Origin: Adiantum capillus-veneris
Taxonomy: Eukaryota > Streptophyta > Polypodiopsida > Polypodiales > Pteridaceae
Assembly: GCA_014529385.2 (NCBI GenBank)
Contig: CM043961.1
Location: forward strand, 13,645,978-13,709,977
Length of the DNA stretch: 64,000 nt
Reading direction: 5' to 3'
The notes beneath the pieces are model-generated. The model saw only the letters and a program-made list of their open reading frames with translations. It was not told where the DNA came from and did no database searches. Of this stretch, positions 51,744 to 64,000 are shown one piece after another. The first letter of the stretch is position 1; the number at the start of each line of letters is the position of its first letter. The position numbers were made by a program, and so were the translations under genes.

Positions 51744-54650
51744 TTACGCCCAGCTATCCCAATTGCAGTTAACCACTACAACAGGAGGGTGCCCAATCTC
51801 GTAACAAACCATGGCCTAAGATCCATTACATCGGCAAAAATTCAAGGAGGGTTGTCTGGCCAGGGTTGGTTGGGGTACTGTGGGTTAGAGGGCTGCTAGC
51901 ACTTGAGAAGAAGAGTTGGCCACGTGGGGTAGTGGCGATGACATCGATTGGACTAAACATATGGAATCTGGTTGTATGCAAAAAAGGGCTAGATTTCTCG
52001 CGGGCTTCATGCCGCCACCTCAATTGTATCATTAACATAACTACTAGTACCTCCCTCTGTCATAAGCACTGGCTTCTGCATCTTTTGGAGGAATTGTACC
52101 TTGACAGCCTTCAAGTTGCATCTTTTGACTAGAAACATTAGTTTCTAATGGATGGTTGTTGCGCCCCCTGCACGCGAAAAGTGGTTATTGGATCTTTAGA
52201 GTTTATTTTTTCTCATTATTGCTCAAAGCACGAGACTCATGGAAGTTCAGAAGCAGACGCTCAATGCAAAAAATAATTATATTGCTCTTGAAAGTGAGAT
52301 CGTTGTCAAAAGAATCAATAGATCTTTTACAGTTTTTGGTGACGAGCTTGAGTATATCGTCTCTATGGCCACAAAAACACACACTCATTCCACCCTCACC
52401 TTCGAGCAGTGTTGAAGAGAATTGCTACTCGATTGAGACCTGATTGAAACCCCTTGGAAATAGCACACGTCAAATGGACTGACAAATTCGGCGTCATGTT
52501 GCATTGAACCACAGGTTGATGTGTTGAGTAGTACAAGATTAGGCATTTACAAATTCTAGTTGGTCATAGATTGCCACTATGCCTAGTAGGCAGCTGAATG
52601 CAAGGTAGTACGGGCTTCATAAAACTGCTAAATATGACAATGTCCCCGCCACTTTCTCGCTCTATTTTGAAGGTGAATGATATCGAGTGGAACGCCACCC
52701 GTACTAATGTCCATGAGCATCACATAATAGTAGTTCGTCAATTGCGTGTTTGGATTATTGATGAGCGGACTGAATATGGTGCCTTCTGCTATGAGGATGT
52801 TGACCTCAAGATGCTTATTATCATGTGCAGTTAGGAAGCACGATACATAACGTGGCTTAGTCATCAACGAGGTAGAAAGATATAATTGATGATCGAAGTA
52901 GCTTACAAGACACACACACACACACACACACACAGAGATAAGATTATACTGATCACAGGACATAGAACATAAAGCTACATCTGCGTGTTTTATGTATGGC
53001 AGGGAGAACATATATATTCACAACACTGCATGTTCCAATTGTGCAAGCACGACTCCAGCTGGACAACACTACAAGGTCCGTTATCTGCATCCAATTTTCC
53101 ATGCGCATGCGTTTGCTTGGCGCAACACGTAAACGCTACGGGGCAGGGCACGGCTTCCGTTTCTTATAAATTTTTGGAGAGACCACAGTGCCAGCTCTCC
53201 ACCATACTCTTGTATGGCACCTCTGTATGACGTGCACTATATGCTTTGCACTTTCAGTCTGTGACGTTTCATTGCAAGACGATATGTTTAACTATTCACA
53301 TTGTTTTTTTGTAGCTTGACTCAAATATCGGCATGTACTAGATTGAACAATCGAAAAGTAGCAGTACAACATTGCAGGTCAGTAAAGCATCTCATTTATT
53401 TTTGCAGTTTATTCATGCTTTATCTATTCAGTTTTTTAAGAATTTTCCGTACTATTTCCTTTGCTTCGGTTTCTTTGGATCTCGTTTTCAGAACCATACA
53501 CTCAATGTCGATCAACATCTGTACATATTAGTTACGCACACAACTCTTTGCATGCGGTTGCTAGCCAATGGATGTGATGTATTACAATAGTGAATTCACA
53601 AGTAGTGAATGCATGTGGTGTATTAGAGTATTGAATTCACCTTGTGCATCTTTACTTCAGCTCTAAACAATTGATACCATACTAGGTGTCTAAATAATTG
53701 ATGCCATACTATATATGTCCTCGTTTCTCCATACTAGGTGTTAGTATGAAGTTCTCAAGACCTAGGAGATTACACTCCAAAATGTGTCAATAAGCTAGGG
53801 AGCAAACTGTAGCCAACTTGAAACTAACTTATCGTCCATATGCTAGGTCATGGTTTGAAATTACTGCATTGTATAAAGATTGGAGCATGCAACATGATAT
53901 CTTTGCTCACAATCTAGAAATATGTCTCTCTTGCATGGCAGCACACCTCACATATATAGCAATAAACGAGGTTAACAGACACACGATATACACTCCTGCT
54001 ATCCTCACTTCTATATTATTATTGGGTGCTTTTTGCCATTGGAGCAACAACAACAAGACACTATTAGTAGCAGAATTGCATCTACAATTTATTACCAATT
54101 CAAAATACCAACCACAAATCAATAGTATCCCCTCTCTATTCGTGAGACCAATGAGCAATATTTAGACATAAAAGAGGCATATAGTATAATTATAGACGAG
54201 ATTCGATGAAAATTTTATTTTTGAAATACTTTTTGTTTGCAAGAATTTACATGTAGCATGTATGTCTCCTCCCATAAACATTATAGCATTTTTTAGATAT
54301 ATATCCCTTTCACTGAGTGTGGCCCTTGCCAAATTAGTCATGCTAGTGTTCTTTTCAATGCTAGATGCTAAATGTCAATTTGTATGTCCTGCTATATTCT
54401 ATAGATGTTGTATAGCAAGGCCCACCAAGCAATACTAGTTCCCTATGTTGAAGGTTGTTGGTTCCTTTACGCACATTAGACACACACACACACCCAAGCA
54501 TGTAGTGGACTACAAGCGTGGAGCTTGGGCCATGGAGACACCTTGGTGGTGTGTATCCAAGATGTCCTTGCAAGTTACAAGCTACTACACAATGGGATCT
54601 CACACTCTCCATCTTTATTTGTCAACGTTGTCGCTTGCACAATAGACGTA
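51744..54650. other. No recognisable gene; AT-rich with short microsatellites
   Basis: (CA)n at 52911-52935. Small dispersed repeats around 53650-53740 (TTGATACCATACTAGGTGTC, TTGATGCCATACTATAT) and a GTGAATTCAC palindrome near 53590. Short ORFs (52598-52834, 53818-54165 and others) have no recognisable domain and overlap ORFs on the other strand. Confidence 0.5.
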
Positions 54651-57479
54651 GGCATGGATTACAAATAGGGAGTGTGGATGAAAGGTGACGATGACATGGT
54701 ATGTAGCCAGCCTAAGGCACGCTCTATGAGGGAAGTTTGAATGCCATTCCTATCGCTAGACGAGCAGAGCAACCAATTAGAACGGGTTGAGATATCGGTT
54801 TGTGGGCTTTCCTGTTCCCGGAAGTGTTCTCTGAGCAAATGATATAGCTCTGATTGCAAAGGTTACAAAGAGAGGAAGAAGAATAAAGTAGTGAATTTTT
54901 AATGTTGTTGGAATAATCCCAAAAGACCTTCAAGATCAATCGACCATCTATTGCAACTCCACTCGATTATTCTCCTATTCGTGGGCCAATTGACCAAATC
55001 TAAAAACTACTATTATGGCAAGGTGAAGTGGCTACATTGATGAGTACACAATTGAAGAGGTAGAGCAAGGCCAATGAGTGTGCGTAGGATCTGACATGGT
55101 AAGAGCTACATTGAGGCAGAAACAAGAGTTGAGTTGTGCTAACAGACATAAGTTGCATTGTAGCTGAATGGGGAGCCAAATCGACCAGCTCTATCAATCA
55201 AGGCCTCAAGGTTTGTCTTTCCCTTTGGGTAAATTGCTGAGGCATCAAAGCCTCAGGATGGCCAAGAAGAAGACCAACCATCCACCTCCACACAAGAACC
55301 ACTAGCAGCTACGACGTAGCAAGAAGCAACACATGAAGCTGCAGGCACATCCCAGCTAGCAAGACAGGAGGAGTGGCAGTCAAATGATGAAGTGATAATA
55401 CAAGTCAATGAATATGCATATCAGATGCAGGAAATGACGGAGAGACTCCGTTCAACAGATTTAAACCGCAGCACAAAGGCCAAGGAACTAGAAATGGTGA
55501 TCGAAGCTCTTCAAGGCGAGCTCGAAGAAAGGATGATTGTCATCACTGATCTCCAAAGGCAAGTGCAACAACTCAAGGCATAAGCAGAATGGCATCAGAT
55601 AGCCAGGGATAAACAAAAAAAAGAAATGGAGGAGTTAGGTGATCTCCTCAAAAAATTTAAGGTATATTTTAGATTAAGATACTCGCAATGAATGAGGTGC
55701 GAGATGTTATTCACTGAGATGTATTTGTAGGTCAATTGAATCTCTAGCAACAACATCAGATTCTAGTGCCTCCAATTCTCCCATCTTCTGTAGGGAAAGA
55801 CCATAAAAAATCTTTGCTTTGCAATATGGTATTTGAACACCACATTCTCAATAACTACAAAGCAATTGATTCTATCTCCCTAGTGGTTGACCATCTTAGT
55901 CTCCTATCCAACTACAAGGAAGTCGTTGAGCACTTCCCCCTTTACAAGTCCACATTGTTGGTGTCATGTGAAAGACCATAAAAAATCTTTGCTTTGCAAT
56001 ATGGTATTTGAACACCACATTCTCAATAACTACAAAGCAATTGATTCTATCTCCCTAGTGGTTGACCATCTTAGTCTCCTATCCAACTACAAGGAAGTCG
56101 TTGAGCACTTCCCCCTTTACAAGTCCACATTGTTGGCATGGATTACAAATAGGGAGTGTGGATGAAAGGTGACGATGACATGGTATGTAGCCAGCCTAAG
56201 GCACGCTCTATGAGGGAAGTTTGAATGCCATGCCTATCGCTAGACGAGCAGAGCAACCAATTAGAACGGGTTGAGATATCGGTTTGTGGGCTTTCCTGTT
56301 CCCGGAAGTGTTCTCTGAGCAAATGATATAGCTCTGATTGCAAAGGTTACAAAGAGAGGAAGAAGAATAAAGTAGTGAATTTTTAATTCTGTTGGAATAA
56401 TCCCAAAAGACCTTCAAGATCAATCGACCATCTATTGCAACTCCACTCGATTATTCTCCTATTCGTGGGCCAATTGACCAAATCTATAAACTACTATTAT
56501 GGCAAGGTGAAGTGGCTACATTGATGAGTACACAATTGAAGAGGTAGAGCAAGGCCAATGAGTGTGCGTAGGATCTGACATGGTAAGAGCTGCATTGAGG
56601 CAGAAACAAGAGTTGAGTTGTGCTAACAGACATAAGTTGCATTGTAGCTGAATGGGGAGCCAAATCGACCAGCTCTATCAATCAAGGCCTCAAGGTTTGT
56701 CTTTCCCTTTGGGTAAACTGCTGAGGCATCAAAGCCTCAGGATGGCCAAGAAGAAGACCGACCTTACACCTCCACACAAGAACCACCAGCAGCTACGACG
56801 TAGCAAGAAGCAACACATGAAGCTGCAGGCACATCCCAGCTAGCAAGACAGGAGGAGTGGCAGTCAAACGATGAAGATATAATACAAGTCAATGAATATG
56901 CATATCAGATGCAGGAAATGACGGAGAGACTCCGTTCAACAGATTTAAACCGCAGCACAAAGGCCAAGGAACTAGAAATGGTGAGCGAATCTCTTCAAGG
57001 CGAGCTCGAAGAAAGGATGATTGTCATCACTGATCTCCAAAGGCAAGTGCAACAACTCAAGGCATAAGCAGAATGGCATCAGATAGCTAGGGATAAACAA
57101 AAAAAAGAAATGGAGGAGTTAGGTGATCTCCTCAAAAAATTTAAGGTATATTTTAGATTAAGATACTCGCAATGAATGAGGTGCGAGATGTTATTCACTG
57201 AGATGTTGTGCACTACATTGTCGTGGAGACGTATTTGTAGGTCAATTGAATCTCTAGCAACAACATCAGATTCTAGTGCCTCCAATTCTCCCATCTTCTG
57301 TAGGGAAAGACCATAAAAAATCTTTGCTTTGCAATATGGTATTTGAACACCACATTCTCAATAACTACAAAGCAATTGATTCTATCTCCCTAGTGGTTGA
57401 CCATCTTAGTCTCCTATCCAACTACAAGGAAGTCGTTGAGCACTTCCCCCTTTACAAGTCCACATTGTTGGTGTCATGT
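54651..57479. repeat. 1.48-kb tandem duplication with an internal 175-bp duplication
   Basis: 54651-55970 is repeated at 56135-57479 (offset 1484, rising to 1509 after a ~25-bp indel near 57206). In addition 55796-55965 is repeated at 55971-56135, so that segment occurs three times (third at about 57306-57475). Junctions fall at CACATTGTTGG. Copies are almost identical, so the event is recent. Confidence 0.92.
55270..55665 (+). pseudogene. Coiled-coil ORF remnant (copy 1)
   Basis: Open frame with an Ala/Thr/Gln-rich lead (QEATHEAAGTSQLARQEEW), then VNEYAYQMQEMTERLRST and MVIEALQGELEERMIVITDL with heptad spacing, a TAA, then EWHQIARDKQKKEMEELGDL. After LLKKFK comes AAGGTATAT, a plausible splice donor, so this may be a dead exon. 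The copy at about 56760-57145 shares this and has its own changes. Could derive from a retroelement gag or a host coiled-coil gene; I do not recognise it. Confidence 0.4.
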
Positions 57480-57570
57480 GAACACTCTGCAATCGAAAAA
57501 TATACTTAAACACATGAAGAGACATAAAACATGTTACCGTGTCTTTGTGGGAACCATAGGTGCACTTCAT

Positions 57571-57974
57571 TGTTGCATGCACATATGCCTCGATTCTCCT
57601 TTTGGTTGCTGTCGATCAAGGCATTGTCTGGTTTAGGCCATTTTGGACTCTGCAAGGTTGGCGAGTGAACCCAAGAAAGATTGCCATACCCATTTTTCCT
57701 AGGTGTGACATAAGTATGCTTATTAAAAAAATATATCCCATGAGGCAAGCTTAGAGGATGGATAGCCAGCACTGTTGTTGCATGCACATATGCCTTGATT
57801 CTCCTTTTGGTTGCTGTCGATCAAGACATTGTCTGGCTTGGCCATTCTGGACTCTGCAAGGTTGGCGAGTGAACCCAAGAAATATTGCCATACCCATTTT
57901 GCCTAGGTGTGACATAAGTATGCTTATTAAAAAATATGTCCCATGAGGCAAGCTTAGAGGATGGACAACCAACA
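57571..57974. repeat. Tandem duplication of ~205 bp
   Basis: TGTTGCATGCACATATGCC starts copies at 57571 and 57776. Both run through GGTTGGCGAGTGAACCCAAG and end at GAGGCAAGCTTAGAGGATGG. Confidence 0.9.
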
Positions 57975-59385
57975 TCCAAGGTTAGCGTGGATGGCCTCAA
58001 AAGTTCCTGTGAAGGACTCTATTGGCTCCCACTCTACAAAATTGGATGGGAAAATATCTACAAACATGAACATGCAATGAAAATCTTACAGTCATCAAAG
58101 CAATGTATACAGCAATAATACAAAATAGACAATGTAAGAACTTGAGAGAGGGGTGAAATTACAGCTTGCAAGAAACCTTGATGGAGCCGCTCTTGTCTCT
58201 AGCTTCAGTTAAGAAGAAACATACACATGTTGCACCTTCGCAAGACGTTTGCTATATTGGGTTTTCTTGAACTCCATGATTTTTTCCTTCCAATAATGGT
58301 GTGCTCAAGAATCCATGTGTCTCCTTGAGACCTTGTTTGTGTGTCTTGAGCTAGGCTACATTGTCACCCACATCAATCATTTGAACGCCATCGTTACCCA
58401 CCACCATCCATTGTCGTCTTGTACATTGCTGCATGAAATGGAGTCAATGACACTCCTAGGTCATCAAGTATCTAATGATTCCATGTGGATGTAGGCACAA
58501 CCTACAGACGAACACTTATAATTAATTTATGCATATCCATGTTCTCAGCTGCATAAAGAGAAAGATTATTGATGGTACAAAAATATGGTTAATGCCACTT
58601 ACTGCTATACTGCTCCACTTGCAAGTTGGCTAAATGGGGAAGATAATGTTGCAAAGCTTGAGAGGGAAGTAGATCCTCTCAGAGACCTTAATGGACATGG
58701 ATCAGGAAACTTGTTGAGGAAATAAGAGGGAAGATTTAGCAGAAGGATATGGTGCAGATCATCAGTCTTAGGTAGTGGTGTGAAGTGAGGTTCATGGAGA
58801 AATGGAGAACTTTATCTTGAGGAGAATGCAGCAAGTTTGAGGAGAATGCAATAAGCTTGAGGAGGGAAAGGAGGTTCAAACTTTTGCTATAGAGCTTTTT
58901 AATAGGATAAAGGGGCATTAAGGAAAGAGAAGCAAAATTGAGAGAGAGGGAGGGAATGATCAGCATGTTTTTGGAGGGACCGAGAGGGATGGAGAAAGGA
59001 TTGGTTTTTACCCAACTATTTAGCTAAAAGTTCATTTTTGGAATTTATAAGAGATTTTCTCTCTATATTTTATAAAAGAGTACAAGTTTGACCACTTACT
59101 TTTAGGCCCTGCCATACCCACCATTTTAGTCCACATGGCATCCACCCATTTGCCCCTTTCATAATCTCCTTTTTAATCTTATGGCAAGTAAAGAGGCCCC
59201 CTTAGACCCCATATCCTTCCTAATGGCTTGTGGGAGTGGGTAGGAGTGGCAACAACTAATAGCAAAAATGAGATCTACTAGTTTACGACAGTGGGTAAAC
59301 GATTCTATGTGGCTAGATGTTCAGGAACTAGTTATTATATGAGAGAGGGGAAACTTGGGGGGCTTCCCACTTTGCTTATGCTATC
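57975..59385. other. No recognisable feature
   Basis: AT-rich, short ORFs only, no repeat or domain seen. Confidence 0.4.
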
Positions 59386-59429
59386 CTTTGGACACCCGAG
59401 ATTTATCCAATGAAGACTTTATAAAGTTT

Positions 59430-59900
59430 TTCCCCGATATGGGCTACTTTCAAGGGCTTCCCTATCTGGTTGAATGACTATATCGACTCCGTTACTACTA
59501 GGTTGGGTAGGGTGCTTTTCATTTTGAAATTGTAGCAGATAAGATTGGGATTGAATGTTAAGTTTTGTGTCCTTTGGAATATGAGCAAGCCAATTCTTAA
59601 GTACTTGGACTTGAGTATGGGCAGTTTTGGTAACTTTAAGCCAGAGTTAGCATTCCCTTCATTTTCAAATGCCTATTACAAATATCACAAAATTGTTCGT
59701 TTTGCTAAGGATTTCCATGTGCCCACAATCCGCAGGTCAAGAGAACTTGGAGATGCGTTACCAAGGTGGTCAAGTCCGATGTTGGTGTCCCTAGGTCGAG
59801 AGATAAGGCCAAAGAGTAGGACTTGTCGAGCATGGAGGTGGTTGAAGAGAAGGGTTGTCCACCATTGGAGATGCAAGAGGAACCAATTATGCTGATCGGC
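59430..59900 (+). pseudogene. LINE ORF1-like relic (DUF4283 and destroyed zinc knuckle)
   Basis: Across stops: FPIWLNDYIDSVTTRLGRVL, then LGLNVKFCVLWNMSKPILKY, the pattern of plant LINE ORF1 DUF4283 domains (R-x-x-F-C/A-x-L-x-D-x-S-K-P). Just downstream YYKYHKIVRFAKDF keeps the spacing of a CX2CX4HX4C knuckle with all four ligands replaced. Distinct from LINE D. Family assignment is from memory of motif patterns. Confidence 0.4.
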
Positions 59901-60180
59901 CTGTCTAGTAATGAGGTAAACAAAGAGATAGTTTTCTCAACAACAAAGTCACACGATAAACCATAATCGCTTGTCAATCAAGTGGGAATGATGATAATCA
60001 ATTCTAATCAACTTGGATCAAATGCAGGTGCTGATCAGAAAGGCTGAAGCTTGATCTTATCAGCCATGTTGTTCATGCTTCAGGCACAGTGACTAACATT
60101 GTTAGTTTGCTTAAATGAAAGAAAAAAAAATTAAGTTAATGGTTCTATCAGTTTTCTTTTTTTGGTGCATTATATATCTT

Positions 60181-60432
60181 GGACATTCGCTCGGTGGTCA
60201 AGGGGAGTGATGTGGCAAGGCTAACTCCTTGGTGGAATCCCTGAGTTAGCCTAAGTCTCCTCTTGTTGTAATTGGTCTCAAGGGTGGTACCCTTCATCAA
60301 CTGATGTATTTATTATATCTGGTAGTGTGAGGTGGGGATGTTGGTTGATTCCATGGCTCGGGTGGAGCATAGATTTCTATGTAACTTTTTTTACTTTTAA
60401 TACATATATCACTCACAATTTGTGAGTTTTGA
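60181..60432 (+). mobile_element. Possible tRNA-derived SINE
   Basis: A-box-like TGGTCAAGGGG at 60195-60205, fully matching TRGYNNARNNG. 36 bp later GGTGGAATCC at 60231-60240 resembles a degenerate B box. The unit ends in a short poly-A at about 60423-60431. Length about 250 bp suits a plant SINE. I could not see a target duplication, so this remains tentative. Confidence 0.35.
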
Positions 60433-60962
60433 AAGGGAAAAAAAAAGCTTTACCACCCTTCAAAGGCCTTGTAGCCCTTCAAAGAAGGGTTAATAAGATT
60501 TTTCTTTTCGAATGAAGGTTAACTTTTTAAAACTACCCTACATCTTGATTATCCAAGGGCAATCTTGAAATTTTACTTCAAATGAAAGGAAGCATACCAA
60601 AATTCCCTTCAAAGATTGGGAGTAGTGTGCAAGTACACACTATTACTAATGAGCATTTCCTGGAAAAAACAAAGATAGTAGTAGTTTTGATAGACGGTTT
60701 TTGAAAATCACACCCTTGACAGCCCCTCAACCAAGATGTAATGACCGCCGGTTTTTGAAACCGCACTGCGAGAACCAACGCCACTCAGTGGGGAACTAAA
60801 AATAAACAACAAAGAAAAATATTTTAAATTTGCCACCCCGCCACTCTCTTCCCTCCCATGCTTGCATGCAATGGGCCACCTCTCAGCTTGGCCACACTCT
60901 CTCCATCTCTCCTCCATTATCACCAGAGGACAAGCTCTCTCTCCCCTGCTTGGCCCCGCCAA

Positions 60963-60965
<3 letters not shown>
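60433..60965. other. No recognisable feature
   Basis: A CCCTTCAAAG motif repeats at 60457-60490. Otherwise nothing. Confidence 0.4.
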
Positions 60966-62060
<1,095 letters not shown>

Positions 62061-62423
62061 ATAGGCACTCACGAGCACTCACACACGCCAATGCGCACGC
62101 ACACGTTCAAAGGAACACATGCACACCATACGCACGTACAAGAAGAAGAATGAAAAAACCAAAAGAACTCGACATCGATGAAGAAGAAACACCAAAAGCA
62201 CGAGAAGGCAACGCCAAATCAAGAAGTGACGCCGAAGGCATGCCCCGGTCGGCCCCGAAACTGGCGAACGTGCTACACCGACGCACCAGCAAAGCTCCCG
62301 ATTCACTTGTATCTTGTCCACGATGCATCTCCGCAGTAAATATCCATAGGGTAATCTATTTTCCCGGTTTCAAGTCAAAATCTTGTATAAAAACCCAATT
62401 GTATATTATCACCTCTCTCTAGG

Positions 62424-62639
62424 TGATGGTCACAAAGGCCCACCTAGGAGATATCATTTTAAAATTCTCCTAAGACAAAGCAAGGGTCAACCATCTGGGA
62501 CTCAACTCCTTGCTTTGTCTCTCCTAATTAGGGCCCTAACCTAATCAAATTATCCTAAACTAAAATGCACCTATAAAAGGGTACTAAGAGGTCACTATCA
62601 GGGGGCAATGGGGAGAGCATTTTGGGTACTTGAGCACTT

Positions 62640-62671
<32 letters not shown>

Positions 62672-62904
62672 GCGGGGGGGTGCACTTGGGAGTCAACAGT
62701 TGAGAAGGAAGCCATGCACACACCTTGACTCCAAGGGTCGCCACACACAAGAGTAGAATCTCCGTGTATATGGAATTTCCTCTAGAGAATGCACTATAGG
62801 CTCTCTATCTCTCTATCACGAGAGTCGCCATCTAGCCGAAACTAAGCTTTTTTGTAAATATCACTTTGAGTCAAGTTTCCCTCACATTCCAAGGGGTTTC
62901 CATC

Positions 62905-62990
<86 letters not shown>

Positions 62991-63143
62991 TGTGCAGTAT
63001 TTGTGCCATTTTAAATCATCGTTGTCAGTGTCCTAGCCGCTCAAATCTAGGTGGTGCTCCCTGTTCATTTCTCGTGACGAGCTCGGCGTGCATGGTCCTA
63101 GCGTAGAGGCTATCGGGGTCTGTTTTGTGCTTTGCACCCGTCA
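62424..63143 (+). repeat. Probable LTR (unassigned family)
   Basis: TATA-like CTATAAAAGGG near 62570; a perfect 13-bp inverted repeat AGACAAAGCAAGG (62473-62485) / CCTTGCTTTGTCT (62508-62520) just upstream; poly-G about 62642-62671; (CT)n about 62908-62987; ends CACCCGTCA at 63143, followed by TTTGGTGCCCCCATTG, laid out like an LTR-PBS junction. The left border (TGATGG at 62424) is a guess. No partner LTR in the window. Confidence 0.4.
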
Positions 63144-63586
63144 TTTGGTGCCCCCATTGAGGAGGGCTTCTCAAAAACCTTCAGTTTACAAGACTGAAAT
63201 GATGTGTGTCATCAATCATGGATGAATAGCTGCAAGAATTCTCCAGCTGGAGAATGGAGGAGGAGGAGACTGAAGAAGCACTGACCGCCTTCATCAAAGT
63301 GCTACTGCCAGGTTGTAGCATCATCAATATCCAAGAGGTAAGCTCCTCATCTTGCATTGCTTGTGCTAATTGAAAATCAAGAGCATCAAGTGGGAGGGAT
63401 ACGAAATGTTATCACTGCTGTCAACCAAAGCATTCTATCAATGAGTGCCGACAGAGGAGGTGAAGAAAGAACGGTGAGTTTTGCTTTTGAAAACCGCAAC
63501 ACTCTTACGTAAATCGGATTTTGTGTAGCACCAAGTGTTTTCTCTCCAATGGTTAGAGAAGAGTTGTTAGCTACATCAATCACAAT
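63144..63586 (+). pseudogene. Gag-like relic with CCHC zinc knuckle
   Basis: CYHCCQPKHSINEC at 63407-63448 is an intact CX2CX4HX4C knuckle in the frame running through it, preceded by an acidic stretch (MEEEETEEAL) near 63255. Placed just downstream of a probable LTR end, it fits a short or deleted gag. No capsid or pol sequence follows before the window ends. Confidence 0.45.
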
Positions 63587-63815
63587 GTCCAAGCCACAAA
63601 GCCTAAAGCATTTGGTGGACGTAAGTGGGCCTACGCTCTCTCTAGGCCTAGAGAGTTCAAGTGAAGTGTGACCACCCAAGCACCACTGCCGCATGTAGAG
63701 AGTCCAAGCCACAAAGCCTAAAGCATTTGGTGGACGCAAAGTGGGCCTGCGCTCTCTCTAGGCCTAGAGAGTTCAAGTGAAGTGCGACCACCCAAGCACC
63801 ACCACCGCCAATTGA
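63587..63815. repeat. Tandem duplication of ~115 bp with an 18-bp palindrome
   Basis: GTCCAAGCCACAAAGCC starts copies at 63587 and 63702. Each holds CTCTCTAGGCCTAGAGAG, a perfect 18-bp palindrome, at 63638-63655 and 63754-63771. Confidence 0.85.
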
Positions 63816-64000
63816 GATAGACTCTTCTCGCACAGTCTGTTTTGAACCTAATATGGAGATTGTGCGGACTTCAATAGGAGGTAAAGGCATGTGGTGAAGG
63901 TGTCACCTTGTCAACACTTAAGGTATGCAACTCTAGTGATCAGAGCCTTTCCCTACACCTGACATGGATAATAACAATAGGCCGGAAGTCTTTCCTTTCC
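63816..64000. other. Window end, no recognisable feature
   Basis: No ORF or repeat recognised. Confidence 0.4.

Overview
The window is plant nuclear DNA, almost entirely nested transposable elements and microsatellites. I found no convincing host gene. The land-plant assignment rests on Athila/Tat-like and chromovirus Ty3/gypsy elements, LTR elements primed by tRNA-Asp and initiator tRNA-Met, plant-type LINEs with a zf-RVT tail, and deep nesting. The species cannot be read from the sequence; a large fern, lycophyte or gymnosperm genome is a guess.

Left and centre (1-36,706). The oldest layer is element A, a plus-strand Athila/Tat-like Ty3/gypsy element: LTR end at 1003, tRNA-Asp-type PBS 1006-1023, decayed gag-PR-RT-RNase H. 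Three insertions with matching target-site duplications interrupt it. Element B (2638-21711, minus strand, about 19.1 kb, 5-bp TSD CATGT) is a related, much younger element whose LTRs differ at about 19 of some 912 non-microsatellite positions. Element C (27491-29251, plus, 1.76 kb, TSD ATCAT) is a non-autonomous LTR element with an initiator-Met PBS. Element D (29739-36639, minus, 6.9 kb, 19-bp TSD) is a GC-rich LINE. A's RT/RNase H frame can be followed across C and D.

Centre-right (36,707-45,464). Element E is a decayed chromovirus with 1.62-kb LTRs, an initiator-Met PBS, gag-PR-RT-RNase H-integrase and a C-terminal chromodomain. It meets element A on the left and an unrelated LINE fragment on the right, with no TSD, so it is probably a product of recombination or deletion.

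Right (45,465-64,000). This part holds a LINE RT fragment with a 41-bp C run, a 3 x ~232-bp tandem repeat, a GA-rich satellite (about 48.75-49.87 kb), a 0.56-kb duplication with an inverted 31-bp segment at its junction, a 1.48-kb tandem duplication carrying a coiled-coil ORF, a 205-bp duplication, a LINE ORF1-like relic, a possible SINE, long (CT)n tracts, and a further LTR-like end with a zinc-knuckle relic at the right edge.

The most unusual signals are in elements A and B. Both carry long palindromes spaced about 285 bp apart in non-coding leader or 3' regions, with unrelated palindrome sequences in the two elements (half-site AGACATCATACG in B; half-site AAAGTAAATAATCA in A). B also has a second retropepsin-like ORF downstream of integrase, a duplicated integrase H2C2 module, and an 878-codon coiled-coil ORF in the env position.
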